A stretch of 23,936 bases of DNA, taken from positions 1 to 23,936 of the forward strand of contig JAGXHC010000226.1 of assembly GCA_024636405.1 (NCBI GenBank). Reading direction: 5' to 3'. Positions 8,034-15,074 of the stretch are shown here, piece by piece; position 1 is the first letter of the stretch; every line of letters starts with the position of its first letter. The DNA is from Sulfitobacter sp. (GTDB lineage Bacteria > Pseudomonadota > Alphaproteobacteria > Rhodobacterales > Rhodobacteraceae). The translations under genes were made by a program, and so were the position numbers. Under the pieces are notes generated by a model. It had not been told where the DNA came from and searched no databases. It saw only the letters and a program-made list of their open reading frames with translations.

Positions 8034-8777
8034 CTAGGTCTGGCCGTCCCACTGCACATCAGCATCTCCTGCCGTCATATCCTGTGCCGCGCGGTCAAAG
8101 CGCAGATAGGCAAGTGCACGGTCGCCCGACCGGGTCAGCAGTTTGCCCGCCGCACGCTTACCGTTGAGAATATCGGTGCCGATGTCCGCAGAGCCCTGCA
8201 CGCTGATTGTCGCCAGACCCTTGCGCAATTCAGTCTTGTGCTTCATCCGGGCAGTGACTTCTTGCCCGACATAACATCCTTTGCGGAAATCTACGCCGTT
8301 CAGCCGCGCAAAACCCATTTCAAGAATATAGCTGTCGGACGTCAGTTCAATACCGGTTTCAGGGATGCCATGCGCGACACGCAAAGCGTCCCAATCGGTC
8401 GTGTCATCGGTTTGCGGCGTGTCCCGGTAAGCACGCCAGCCCATGCCGGGGTGCCGAGGGTCGGCAAACCCGTCCGCCGGAGTGTCGCCCAGACCCCGGT
8501 GCAGGTTCAGATCGGTATTTGTGATCTCGACCTTGGCCCGCAACTTGTACATGGCGAGCCGTTGCAAAAGCATGTCGGCCTGATCCGACGCCGCGTCCAG
8601 CAAAACCGCGTCGCCATCCGCAACAAGGAAAAAATCCGCGATGAACTTGCCCTGCGGCGTCAGGATCGCAGCATATACCAAACCCTGCGACAGCTTGTGG
8701 ATGTCATTGGTGATCAACCCTTGCAGGAAATCAAGGGTGTCAGCGCCGGTCAGGCGCAGAATACGTCGCTGGGTCAT
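8034..8777 (-). CDS. ygfZ: YgfZ/GcvT-like folate-binding Fe-S cluster assembly protein
   Basis: YgfZ/IBA57-type proteins use tetrahydrofolate to help repair or assemble certain [4Fe-4S] enzymes, such as MiaB. The 247-residue protein has the GcvT-like N-terminal fold (RILRLTGADTLDFLQGLITND, 5-25) and the family signature KGCYVGQEVTARMKH at 167-180, in which the Cys is the conserved functional residue. It is somewhat shorter than Escherichia coli YgfZ, as is common in alphaproteobacteria. The ATG at 8777 is chosen because AAGGA lies 8 bases upstream; starts at 8804 and further upstream would overlap the divergent gene's control region. It is divergent from the glycosyltransferase gene with a 65-base gap. 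Confidence 0.9.
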   Translation of the reverse strand: MTQRRILRLTGADTLDFLQGLITNDIHKLSQGLVYAAILTPQGKFIADFFLVADGDAVLLDAASDQADMLLQRLAMYKLRAKVEITNTDLNLHRGLGDTPADGFADPRHPGMGWRAYRDTPQTDDTTDWDALRVAHGIPETGIELTSDSYILEMGFARLNGVDFRKGCYVGQEVTARMKHKTELRKGLATISVQGSADIGTDILNGKRAAGKLLTRSGDRALAYLRFDRAAQDMTAGDADVQWDGQT

Positions 8778-8842
8778 CTGTCGTGTCCTTTGCTTGTCTG
8801 CCATGACATATAACAGCCAACAGCCCAACTGAAAGGGGCACC

Positions 8843-9520
8843 ATGCCCGCACCGATCTCTGTCGTCATTCCAACGCTCAACGCAGCGGCATCGTTGCCTG
8901 CCTGTCTTGGCGCGCTGGTCGAAGGGCTGGAGGCCGGGCTGATCCGCGAATTGATCGTGGTGGACGCAGGATCGACAGACGCGACTGGCGCGATCGCGCA
9001 GGCCTGGGGCGGCGACGTGACCTTGCACGCGCCATCGCGTGGCGGACAATTGCGGGCAGGCTGCGCAGTGGCAAAAGCCGATTGGTTCCTCGTGCTGCAC
9101 GCGGACACGGTTCTGGCACCGGGCTGGTCCGGTCCCGTCAGCGCACATCTGGCACAATCAGACGCGGCTGGTTGGTTTCAACTGAGTTTCGATACCACCG
9201 GGTTCGCACCGATGATCGTGGCGGCGTGGGCAAACCTGCGCAGCGCCTGGGGGTTGCCATACGGCGATCAGGGTCTTCTGGTGCCGCGCACGTTGTATCA
9301 GCAGGTGGGGGGCTACAACGATCAGCCCCTGATGGAGGACGTGGCGCTGGCGCGTGCCTTGCGCGGGCGGCTGACCGGCATACCGGTGCGCGCGGTGACA
9401 AGTGCTGCACGCTATCGCCGTCACGGATGGCTGCGGCGCGGGGCGCGCAATCTTTGGACGCTGGCGCGCTATTTCGCTGGTGCGTCCCCCGACGACCTTG
9501 CACGCAGCTACCGCAGGTAG
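8843..9520 (+). CDS. Family 2 glycosyltransferase, TIGR04283-like
   Basis: This is a 225-residue GT-A fold enzyme. The N-terminal nucleotide-sugar binding region reads ISVVIPTLNAAASLPACL (5-22), with VVDAGSTDAT at 39-48 and the metal-binding motif LHADT at 85-89. Further on are GLPYGDQGLL and GGYNDQPLMEDVALARAL, the characteristic set of the TIGR04283 group, where Glu-Asp of MEDV is the likely catalytic area. Members of this group are found in diverse bacteria, and some are linked to arsenosugar synthesis. Nothing in the window points to arsenic, so the acceptor is unknown. AAAGGGG lies just before the ATG. It is divergent from ygfZ and convergent with the ABC exporter gene 15 bases away. Confidence 0.85.
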   Translation: MPAPISVVIPTLNAAASLPACLGALVEGLEAGLIRELIVVDAGSTDATGAIAQAWGGDVTLHAPSRGGQLRAGCAVAKADWFLVLHADTVLAPGWSGPVSAHLAQSDAAGWFQLSFDTTGFAPMIVAAWANLRSAWGLPYGDQGLLVPRTLYQQVGGYNDQPLMEDVALARALRGRLTGIPVRAVTSAARYRRHGWLRRGARNLWTLARYFAGASPDDLARSYRR

Positions 9521-9535
9521 CCCGGCCCGAGGTTG

Positions 9536-11392
9536 CTAGCCGAACAACCGCTGGCCCATGCGTTGCAAAAGCGTCGGCTTGTCCGGCTGCAAGGCGCGCT
9601 CACGTGCCCGCATCGCCCGCAGCCCCTGTGCATCGCTGACCGTCTTGCCATCCTGAAATTGCAGGCGGTACAGATCGGCGTAAATTCCGCCGCGCGCCAG
9701 CAATTCGTCATGGGTGCCTTCGTCCATCACCCGCCCGCGGTCCATCACGATGATCTTGTCCGCGCCTCGGATCGTGGACAGTCGGTGCGCGATGACAACA
9801 GTGGTGCGGCCCTTTGAGAGCTGATCCAGCGCATCCTGCACGACCTGTTCGGATTGCGCATCCAGCGCGCTTGTCGCCTCGTCCAGCAGCAGGATCGGCG
9901 TGTCGCGCAGCAGCGCACGCGCGATCACAACCCGCTGGCGCTGCCCGCCTGACAGGGCAGATCCGCGTGGGCCGACGCGGGTCTCGAGACCCTGTTCCAG
10001 ATTGGGCAGGAAGTCAGAGACATGCGCCGCGTCCAGCACCTTGGCCAATTGTTCATCGGTCACATCAGTGCGCCCCAGCACAATGTTTTCACGCAAGGAT
10101 TCGTCAAATAGCAACGCTTCCTGCGTGACCACGGAAAACAGGCTGCGCAGATCCGCGATCGCCATATCCGTGGTTGCGACCCCGCCAATGCTGACCCGGC
10201 CCTCTTGCGGATCGATCAGGCGGGTGAGCAGGTTGAAGATCGTGGACTTGCCCGCGCCTGACGCCCCGACCAGCGCCGTTGTTTGTCCGGCGGCGGCTGT
10301 CAGCGTCAAATGGTTCAGCACCTTGGCGTCACCATAAGACAGGACGACATCCGTCAGCGCGATATCCGGCGCGTCGCGTGGCGCAGGCTGTGGCGTGGCG
10401 GGGTCCTTGAGGTGCAGCGGGGCATCCATCAGTTCCTTCACCCGTTCCAGCGCTGCCGCAGCGGTCTGCCACAGGCCGCTGATGGCACCAAGGCGGCGCA
10501 AGGGGCTGAACGTGAAACCCATCGCAGTAAAGAACGTCATGAACTCGCCGATGGTCTTTTCCCCGGCGATGATTTCAGAGCAGCCGTACAGGATCACGGC
10601 CATGAACCCGATGCCCGACATGATATCGATCATGCCCGGAATCGCGGAGTTGCCAAAGGCGGCGCGCACTTCGGTACGCACGAACGTACGGGTCAGATCG
10701 CGGTATTGGCGGGTCTGATAATCCTCCAACGCGTTCAGCTTAATCTGCACGATACCGTGGAACACCTCGTCGAGCCGGGTGGACAGGGTCGCACCCAGAT
10801 CGCGCGCCTCGCGGGACCGCGCGCGCACGAATTTCTGCGCCACAGCGGCGGGCAGCACCATGATGGGCAGACCGATACAGGCCAGCAGCGCCCAGATGGG
10901 ATCAATTGCGATTGCGACACCCAAAAGAACGATCAGTCCGATGAAATCGCGCCCCGCACCGGTGATGACAGCGCGCCACACATCGGCGACGGCGTTGACG
11001 TCCGATTGCACCCGCTGGATCAGAAAGCCCGGCGGATAGGTCTGATGAAAGGCGCCGTCCTGCACCATCATCCGCTCCAGCAAGGCAATACGCATATCTG
11101 CGGCAGATTTCTGGGCAATGCGGGTCAGGATGACCTTTTGCATCACGCCCGAAATGGCCCGGATCACAAAAATCGCCAGCAGCACCACCCCGACCCAGAC
11201 CAGCACGTCCGATTGTCCCGCAACAAAGACGCGGTCGAACATCGGCTCCATCAGACGGGCCAACGCGCCCAGCGTCGACCCCTCGAGGATCATGAAGATT
11301 ACGGCAACCGACAACAGACCCAGGTGGCGGCGCAGATACCCCTGCCAGAGCCAGCGCAGCAATTCCCCCGAAGTATAGGTTTGGTCATTCAT
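9536..11392 (-). CDS. MsbA-like ABC exporter (fused membrane and ATPase domains)
   Basis: This is a 618-residue half-transporter that would work as a homodimer in the inner membrane. The ABC type 1 membrane domain covers about 20-320, with hydrophobic helices near 25-45, 62-85, 148-185 and 255-290. The nucleotide-binding domain covers about 345-580: Walker A GASGAGKS at 376-383, Q-loop VTQEALLF near 421, signature LSGGQRQR at 480-487, Walker B ILLLDEA at 500-506, and the H-loop in IAHRLST. Overall it looks most like the lipid A/glycolipid flippase group (MsbA and relatives), but substrate cannot be read from sequence. The start MNDQTYTSGELLRW at 11392 is chosen because upstream sequence to 11548 would overlap the divergent gene and lacks transporter features. 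It is a single gene. Confidence 0.9.
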   Translation of the reverse strand: MNDQTYTSGELLRWLWQGYLRRHLGLLSVAVIFMILEGSTLGALARLMEPMFDRVFVAGQSDVLVWVGVVLLAIFVIRAISGVMQKVILTRIAQKSAADMRIALLERMMVQDGAFHQTYPPGFLIQRVQSDVNAVADVWRAVITGAGRDFIGLIVLLGVAIAIDPIWALLACIGLPIMVLPAAVAQKFVRARSREARDLGATLSTRLDEVFHGIVQIKLNALEDYQTRQYRDLTRTFVRTEVRAAFGNSAIPGMIDIMSGIGFMAVILYGCSEIIAGEKTIGEFMTFFTAMGFTFSPLRRLGAISGLWQTAAAALERVKELMDAPLHLKDPATPQPAPRDAPDIALTDVVLSYGDAKVLNHLTLTAAAGQTTALVGASGAGKSTIFNLLTRLIDPQEGRVSIGGVATTDMAIADLRSLFSVVTQEALLFDESLRENIVLGRTDVTDEQLAKVLDAAHVSDFLPNLEQGLETRVGPRGSALSGGQRQRVVIARALLRDTPILLLDEATSALDAQSEQVVQDALDQLSKGRTTVVIAHRLSTIRGADKIIVMDRGRVMDEGTHDELLARGGIYADLYRLQFQDGKTVSDAQGLRAMRARERALQPDKPTLLQRMGQRLFG

Positions 11393-11541
11393 GTCGGGGC
11401 CATCGTCCGTTCGGGCATTCAGCCACAGGTTTACGCAGCCCTTACTGTCAGGGCAAGCACCGCCCGGTTTTTGGCTGATTGACCTCCCCGTGGCCATGGC
11501 TAAGGTGCCGACCAACAACAGTTCCTTAAACAGGTGACAAC

Positions 11542-12759
11542 ATGGCAAGACCTCCCAGCCTGGCGCAGGGGCGCCCTTACCTCGCGATACCGGGGCCGTC
11601 TGTGATGCCCGACGCGGTGCTGCGCGCGATGCACCGCGCAGCGCCCAACATCTATGCCGGGGAATTGCCTGAAATGATGCCGGGGCTCATGCAGGACCTG
11701 CGCCGTGTCGCCCGCACCGCGCATCATGTGGCGATGTATATTGGCAACGGCCATGCCGCCTGGGAAGCCGCGCTGAGCAATGTGATCAATCCCGGCGATG
11801 TGGTGTTGGTGCTGGCCACGGGGCGCTTTGGAATCGGTTGGGGCGAAATGGCGACCGGCCTTGGTGCCGCTGTAGAACTGATGGATTTCGGCCGCGCCGC
11901 CCCCATTGACCTTGATCAGGTGGCAGAACGGTTGTTGGCGGACAAGGCGCACCGCATCAAGGCCGTGATGGGCGTGCATGTGGACACATCAACGTCAGTG
12001 CGCAACGACATCGCGGGTTTGCGCGCAGCCTTGGACGCCGCCGGGCACCCCGCATTGCTGATGGCCGATTGCATCGCGTCGCTGGCTTGTGACCGGTTTG
12101 AGATGGACGGTTGGGGTGTCGATGTCATGGTGACGGCCTGCCAGAAGGGGCTGATGGTGCCGCCCGGCCTTGGCTTTGTCTTTTTCAACGACCGCGCGGA
12201 AGAAGCCCGTGCCCAAGTTGCCCGTGTCAGCCGTTACTGGGACTGGACGCCGCGCGCACATCCAGAGGAATTTTTCCAATATCACGGCGGCACCGCGCCG
12301 ACGCACCATATCTATGGCCTGCGCACGGCGCTGGACATGATTCACGAAGAGGGTATCGAACAGGTCTGGCAGCGCCACGCGGTATTGGCGCGTGCGATCT
12401 GGGCCGCTTGCGAAGCCTGGTCCGAGGGCGGCGAATTTGCCATGAACATCACCGACCGGACGCAGCGCAGCCATGCGGTGACCGCCCTGCGCGTGCAATC
12501 GCCCAATGCCACGGCGCTGCGTGATTGGGTGGAGGAACAGATCGGCCTGACGCTTGGTATCGGTCTTGGCATGGCAGCACCGGGCGATGCGGCGTGGCAC
12601 GGTTTCTTTCGGTTGGGTCACATGGGCCATGTCAATGGTCACATGATCATGGGGATGCTTGGCGGGGTCGAAGCGGGGATGCGGGCGATGAATATCGCGC
12701 ATGGCGCAGGTGCGCTTGATGCGGCGGCCGAGGTCATTTCCGGCGGGGGATCGCCGTAG
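11542..12759 (+). CDS. Class V PLP aminotransferase, serine-glyoxylate aminotransferase-like
   Basis: This 405-residue fold-type I PLP enzyme probably moves an amino group from serine or alanine to glyoxylate or a similar keto acid. The N terminus carries PGPSVMPDAVLRAM (17-30) of the AGXT/SgaA group. GNGHAAWEAAL near 69-79 forms the phosphate-binding turn. Asp176 in MADCIAS contacts the pyridine nitrogen. Lys202 in QKGLMVPPG is the Schiff-base lysine, and this motif is almost diagnostic of the serine-glyoxylate aminotransferase group. AGGTG lies 6 bases before the ATG. No serine-cycle genes are nearby, so the real substrate is uncertain. It is divergent from the ABC exporter and convergent, 18 bases apart, with a second aminotransferase. 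Confidence 0.88.
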   Translation: MARPPSLAQGRPYLAIPGPSVMPDAVLRAMHRAAPNIYAGELPEMMPGLMQDLRRVARTAHHVAMYIGNGHAAWEAALSNVINPGDVVLVLATGRFGIGWGEMATGLGAAVELMDFGRAAPIDLDQVAERLLADKAHRIKAVMGVHVDTSTSVRNDIAGLRAALDAAGHPALLMADCIASLACDRFEMDGWGVDVMVTACQKGLMVPPGLGFVFFNDRAEEARAQVARVSRYWDWTPRAHPEEFFQYHGGTAPTHHIYGLRTALDMIHEEGIEQVWQRHAVLARAIWAACEAWSEGGEFAMNITDRTQRSHAVTALRVQSPNATALRDWVEEQIGLTLGIGLGMAAPGDAAWHGFFRLGHMGHVNGHMIMGMLGGVEAGMRAMNIAHGAGALDAAAEVISGGGSP

Positions 12760-12777
12760 TTAAACTGCGCCCTGCCA

Positions 12778-13881
12778 TCATCCCTGACGGGCACCGTGCA
12801 GCGCAGCAGGCAATGCGGCGGCAAAGGCATCAAGCTGCGTATCCGTGCCGCAACTGACGCGGATGCAGCGATTTTGCGGCGCCGCAAAGGGCATCCGCAC
12901 GAAAATGCCACGCGCGACTAATCCATCTAGAACGGCCTTTGCAAAAAAGCCGTCGCGACCACAATCAAGTGCCACGAAATTTGCCGCAGAGGGCAGGGGC
13001 GTCAGCCCATTGTCACGCGCGATGCTGGCGATGCGGCGGCGCGCGGCATCGATTTTTTCGCACACCTGCGTCAGCCATCCGTCGTCTGCCAACGCGGCCA
13101 GCGCACCGGCCTGTGCCGCGCGGTTCATGCCGAAATGATTGCGCACCTTGTGGAACGCGGTGATCAGGTCCGGCGCGGCAATGGCGTAGCCAACCCGTGC
13201 CCCTGCCAGCCCATAGGCCTTGGAAAATGTGCGCATCCGGATGACCCGCGGATCATCAAACGGCAAAGGCAGTGCAGTGCCGTCGGGCGCAGTTTCAACA
13301 TATGCTTCGTCAAGGATCAGCAGGGTTTGGTCCGGCAAGCTGTCCAACGCGCGGCCGAGCATGGCGCCGCTGTGCCAACTGCCCATCGGATTGTCCGGAT
13401 TGGCCAGATAAACCAACTTGGCGTTCACTTCCGCGGCCTTTGCAAAAAGCGCTGCGGGGTCCTCGTGATCGTCGCGGTACGGGACCTTGTGCAGCACACC
13501 GCCAAAACCCGCGACATGATAGTTGAACGTCGGATAGGCCCCGTCTGAGGTCACAACCGCATCACCTGGCGCCACTGTGAGGCGCACCAGATATCCAAGC
13601 AGCCCGTCAATCCCCTCTCCCACGATGATATAATCTGGGGTGGTGCCGTGATGATCTGCCAGTGCCATCCGCAAATCGTGGCTCTCGGGATCGGCGTACA
13701 TCCATTGGTCGGTTTGCGCCATCGCCGTCACGGCGCGGGGCGAGGGACCAAAGACATTTTCGTTTGCCCCCAGCCGCGCGGCAAAGGACCGGCCCGCAAC
13801 ACGCTCCTGCGTTTCGGGACCGACGAAGGGCACAGTGGCGGGCAAGGTCAAAGCGAGCGGTGTGAGGCGAAAATTTGTCAT
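12778..13881 (-). CDS. HisC-like class I/II PLP aminotransferase
   Basis: This is a 367-residue fold-type I aminotransferase of the histidinol-phosphate aminotransferase subgroup. Visible motifs are LGANENVFGPSP (38-49, substrate-binding N-terminal loop), VGEGIDGLLGYL (87-98, cofactor phosphate), NPDNPMG (161-167), LDEAY (190-194) and Schiff-base Lys221 in TFSKAYGLAGARVGY. The Arg that binds the substrate carboxylate lies in the C-terminal CIRVSCG segment. Without other his genes nearby, it may be a HisC paralogue acting on another amino acid, for example an aromatic one. The start at 13881 is chosen because MTNFRLTPLAL begins the family alignment; the ribosome binding site is weak. It is divergent from the crotonase gene with a 115-base gap. 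Confidence 0.88.
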   Translation of the reverse strand: MTNFRLTPLALTLPATVPFVGPETQERVAGRSFAARLGANENVFGPSPRAVTAMAQTDQWMYADPESHDLRMALADHHGTTPDYIIVGEGIDGLLGYLVRLTVAPGDAVVTSDGAYPTFNYHVAGFGGVLHKVPYRDDHEDPAALFAKAAEVNAKLVYLANPDNPMGSWHSGAMLGRALDSLPDQTLLILDEAYVETAPDGTALPLPFDDPRVIRMRTFSKAYGLAGARVGYAIAAPDLITAFHKVRNHFGMNRAAQAGALAALADDGWLTQVCEKIDAARRRIASIARDNGLTPLPSAANFVALDCGRDGFFAKAVLDGLVARGIFVRMPFAAPQNRCIRVSCGTDTQLDAFAAALPAALHGARQG

Positions 13882-13996
13882 GGCGTTTAATAGGCCCAGC
13901 CAGGTCAGACTGGCAAGTCCCCGCATCTGCCGCCACGTAGGGCTATGCGCGGACGCGCGAATGCGGTGATATGGACCGGCATTGCAGGAGAGAGCC

Positions 13997-14800
13997 ATGA
14001 CCCGTGTTTCCGTTACCTATGACAGCCACATTGCCCACGTCCGCCTGACCCGCGCCGACAAGATGAACGCGGTGGATCAAGAGATGATCGATGCCATCAT
14101 CAACGCAGGACAACAAGTGGCGGCATCCGACGCCCGCGTGGTGGTACTGTCCGGTGAGGGGAAGGCGTTTTGCGCCGGGATCGACATCACCGGCTTGTCG
14201 GCGATGATCGGCAAGGACCCGGCTGACCTGCTTTTGCCACGCAGTCATGGGGCAGGTGCCGGGACGGCCAATTCAACAAACCAGTGGCAGCAGGTCGCGA
14301 TGATCTGGCACTGGCTGGAGATCCCTGTCATCGCGGCCTTGCACGGTGCGGTTTATGGCGCGGGAATGCAACTGGCGCTGGGGGCCGATATACGCATCGC
14401 AGCACCAGACACAAAGCTGGCAGTGATGGAGATGAAATGGGGCATCGTGCCAGACATGGGCGGTATGGTGCTGCTGCCCCGGCTGGTGCGTTCGGATGTT
14501 TTGCGCCGCTTGACCTATACTGCAGAAACGATTGATGGCGTTCAGGCCGAACGTTGGGGGCTGGTGACGGAATTGTCAGAGGATCCGCTGGCCGCCGCCA
14601 CGGCGCTGGCCACGACGATTGTCGGCAAAAGTCCCAGCGCAATCCGGGCCGCCAAACGTCTGATCACCTATGCGGAAACTGGTGAGCCGGACGCCGTCCT
14701 TATGGCGGAATCGCGCGAACAGGCGGCATTGATCGGCAAGCCGCATCAGATGGAAGTGATCGCTGCGCAATTCAGTAAGCGACCAGTTGTTTTCAAATAG
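13997..14800 (+). CDS. Crotonase-superfamily enzyme (enoyl-CoA hydratase/isomerase type)
   Basis: This is a 267-residue acyl-CoA enzyme. The oxyanion hole is formed by FCAGID (58-63) and GAVYGAGMQ (117-125). In MEMKWGIVPDMGG, Glu145 and Asp153 sit eight residues apart, as do the Glu/Asp pair of mitochondrial dienoyl-CoA isomerase (ECH1). The third ECH1 acid, 20 residues before the Glu, is Gln125 here. Classical hydratases usually have Gly or Ala at the Asp153 position. An isomerase or other non-hydratase reaction is therefore plausible but unproven. AGGAG precedes the ATG at 13997. The gene is alone, divergent from the HisC-like gene, and no beta-oxidation partners are in view. Confidence 0.87.
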   Translation: MTRVSVTYDSHIAHVRLTRADKMNAVDQEMIDAIINAGQQVAASDARVVVLSGEGKAFCAGIDITGLSAMIGKDPADLLLPRSHGAGAGTANSTNQWQQVAMIWHWLEIPVIAALHGAVYGAGMQLALGADIRIAAPDTKLAVMEMKWGIVPDMGGMVLLPRLVRSDVLRRLTYTAETIDGVQAERWGLVTELSEDPLAAATALATTIVGKSPSAIRAAKRLITYAETGEPDAVLMAESREQAALIGKPHQMEVIAAQFSKRPVVFK

Positions 14801-14880
14801 CCACGCCTGCGGCGTGATACGATGCTGTGCCCCACCTCCGGAGGGGCGCTGGTGATTTCATTGACGTTAGGCGAAGGTCA

Positions 14881-14906
14881 GCCCCGTCTGATCCGGCAGA
14901 CGGGGC
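14881..14906 (+). terminator. Strong hairpin downstream of the crotonase gene
   Basis: GCCCCGTCTG (14881-14890) and CAGACGGGGC (14897-14906) form a perfect 10-bp stem around ATCCGG, 80 bases after the crotonase stop. The right side continues CTTCC without a T-run. A smaller hairpin, CACGCC-TGC-GGCGTG, sits directly after the stop codon (14802-14816). Confidence 0.55.
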
Positions 14907-14970
14907 CTTCCAAATGGACGATCTTCGCTTCCCAGCTAGGACCGCAGATCCCACACTGGCAGGTCAGAAT

Positions 14971-15066
14971 TTCCAAATGGTTAAAATCCCCGCCGGAGGC
15001 ATCTATTCTTTTTCTGCTGACCAGAGAAAATTTATGCCTCCGGCGGGGATTATTTTCCATTTGGAA
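14971..15066. repeat. 96-base palindromic element, likely bidirectional terminator
   Basis: This is a long imperfect palindrome in the gap between convergent crotonase and valS. The outer arms are TTCCAAATGG (14971-14980) and CCATTTGGAA (15057-15066). The middle arms are AATCCCCGCCGGAGGCAT (14985-15002) and its exact complement (15034-15051). The inner TTTTCT/AGAAAA can also pair. A further direct copy of TTCCAAATGG lies at 14908-14917. Both strands show a GC-rich stem followed by a T-rich tail, as a two-way terminator needs. From memory, GC-rich hairpins of the type CCTCCGGCGGGGAT are common between genes in Roseobacter-group genomes, so this may be a dispersed repeat. It ends 9 bases before the valS stop. 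Confidence 0.75.
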
Positions 15067-15074
15067 GATGTGCG

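Noticed and set aside
10283..11482. Open frame of about 400 codons on the plus strand opposite the ABC exporter
   Set aside because: The exporter on the minus strand has every ABC motif; the opposite frame is low-complexity His/Gln/Arg-rich sequence without a ribosome binding site.
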